From assembly GCF_003326675.1 (NCBI RefSeq), contig NZ_JPWF01000001.1, forward strand, positions 62,001 through 126,000: DNA of 64,000 nt. The letters run 5' to 3'. The notes below the pieces were generated by a model. The model worked only from the letters and a program-made list of their open reading frames with translations. It had not been told where the DNA came from and searched no databases. Position numbers and translations under genes: made by a program. Of this stretch, positions 63,229-64,000 are shown piece after piece; positions within the stretch are counted from its first letter, which is position 1, and each line of letters begins with the position of its first letter. The DNA is from Thalassospira profundimaris. Lineage in GTDB: Bacteria; Pseudomonadota; Alphaproteobacteria; Rhodospirillales; Thalassospiraceae.

Positions 63229-64000
63229 TTAATCTGGCGAAAGAACAAAATCACGCAGTTCCTGCGTCACTTCCGGGTCAATCCCGAACCAGCGATGAAA
63301 ACCCGGCCGGGCCTGATGCAACAACATGCCAAGGCCATCGACAACCGGATTACCCCGTGCCTTTGCCTGTGCCAGAAGGTCGGTAATCAGCGGGGCATAG
63401 ACAATATCGGTCACAAGCGCCGATTTGGGCAGGCCATCAAGATTGATCTCAAGTTTGGGCTGACCAACCATGCCAAGGCTTGTTGTATTGACCACAAGTG
63501 CCACATCGGAAAGCGACTTGGGATCAAGTGGCCAATCGACAACTTTCAAACGCGGGTCATTGAATTCCTTGGCCAGATCCTCGGCGCGCTTGCGGGTCCG
63601 GTTGGCAATGCGGATTTCAGGGCTTCCTTCATCCAAAAGCGCAACCAGAACAGCCCGTGATGCGCCCCCCGCCCCCAGAACCACCGCCGGACCGGACGTA
63701 AAATCGATATTGGCTGCTTCCTGACGCAGGTTTTCAATAAAGCCGAACCCGTCGGTATTATCGCCCCAAAGACGACCATCCTTGGAAAATGTCACGGTAT
63801 TGACCGCGCCGATGCGCCGCGCACGATCAGAAAGCTCGTCACATTCAGGCATGGCCATTTCTTTTTGCGGCACGGTCACATTGACCCCGGAAAAACCAAG
63901 ATTTCGCAGGGAAATCAAAGCAGCCTGAAAGTTTTCCGGCTCGACCGGCAAGGGCATATAACTGCCATCAATCCCGTATTTCGCAAGCCAATAGCCATGC
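63229..64000 (-). CDS. aroE: Shikimate dehydrogenase, N-terminus cut by the window end
   Basis: Reduces 3-dehydroshikimate to shikimate with NADPH in aromatic amino-acid synthesis. Visible from HGYWLAKYGIDGSY onward; the first 20 or so residues (with the SPVVHG start of the substrate domain) lie beyond base 64000. Motifs: GFSGVNVTVPQKEMAM (catalytic Lys), GAVNTV, WGDNTDGFGF, the Rossmann loop VVLGAGGASRAVLVAL, NRTRKRAEDLA, VVNTTSLGM and the C-terminal DGLGMLLHQARPGFHRWFG. First visible gene of the aroE-coaE-dnaQ unit. Confidence 0.95.
   Translation of the reverse strand, partial: HGYWLAKYGIDGSYMPLPVEPENFQAALISLRNLGFSGVNVTVPQKEMAMPECDELSDRARRIGAVNTVTFSKDGRLWGDNTDGFGFIENLRQEAANIDFTSGPAVVLGAGGASRAVLVALLDEGSPEIRIANRTRKRAEDLAKEFNDPRLKVVDWPLDPKSLSDVALVVNTTSLGMVGQPKLEINLDGLPKSALVTDIVYAPLITDLLAQAKARGNPVVDGLGMLLHQARPGFHRWFGIDPEVTQELRDFVLSPD

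Noticed and set aside
1-64000. Search for tRNA, rRNA, CRISPR arrays, insertion sequences and prophage genes
   Set aside because: Reading both strands I found no cloverleaf with a credible T-loop, no spaced identical repeats, and no transposase or integrase. A covariance-model scan could still find a small RNA I missed.

Overview
The window reads as chromosomal DNA of a moderately GC-rich alphaproteobacterium of the Rhodospirillales type, most likely Thalassospira or a close relative. This is inferred from protein character and gene order; no database was searched. Markers are the hrcA-grpE pair, the order parB-parA-rsmG-mnmG-mnmE with canonical parS sites, the order DUF3576-(leuS slot)-lptE-holA, a DUF6489/thioredoxin-like ferredoxin pair, and aroE-coaE-dnaQ together. 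Nearly all of it is housekeeping sequence. I see no transposase, phage gene, CRISPR array, rRNA or convincing tRNA.

Layout. 0-6.6 kb: hrcA-grpE, a Sir2 deacylase, an ArsR regulator, a Zur-type palindrome in front of the zinc metallochaperone gene aztD, a NIPSNAP/ABM monooxygenase pair and a DMT transporter. 6.7-15.7 kb: a GcvA-like LysR regulator, a family 2 glycosyltransferase, ppa, a macrodomain gene joined to an L,D-transpeptidase gene, DUF2333, nfu, a Bax-like glucosaminidase, a small lipoprotein and an APC-like permease. 15.8-28.2 kb: maeB, a glycine-zipper stress-type protein, mutS, glnD, murJ, trpS. 28.3-34.8 kb: an Ala/Ser/Gln-rich unknown protein, ribA with a degenerate N-terminal half, an orphan OmpR-type regulator, a YggS PLP protein, and a ThiE-like/GT9-like pair. 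34.9-37.5 kb: two tandem paralogous porins separated by an AT-rich control region with repeated GGTCA half-sites and a CRP-like box.

37.8-49.2 kb is the chromosome-segregation and tRNA-modification block: DUF3576 lipoprotein, a 223-residue LeuRS-derived relic exactly where leuS normally sits, lptE, holA, a secreted heme-c-type unknown, then (minus strand) parB, parA, rsmG, mnmG, mnmE with five parS sites (four perfect) at 42.4-47.8 kb. This indicates an origin-proximal location. 49.3-64 kb: ferredoxin/DUF6489, a DUF255 thioredoxin-fold protein, an O6-alkylguanine methyltransferase, a quinone oxidoreductase, a SpoT-type HD hydrolase, a GNAT acetyltransferase, rho, a NIT-domain chemoreceptor, an XRE regulator overlapping an Smr gene, and an apparent operon of aroE (cut by the window end), coaE, dnaQ and a periplasmic solute-binding protein.

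The most unusual items are the LeuRS relic kept as an intact, operon-embedded ORF; a 93-residue, strongly acidic C-terminal extension on ParB; the operator-rich porin intergenic region; the solo aztD behind a large Zur-like palindrome; and the single-heme secreted protein at 40.9-42.4 kb.
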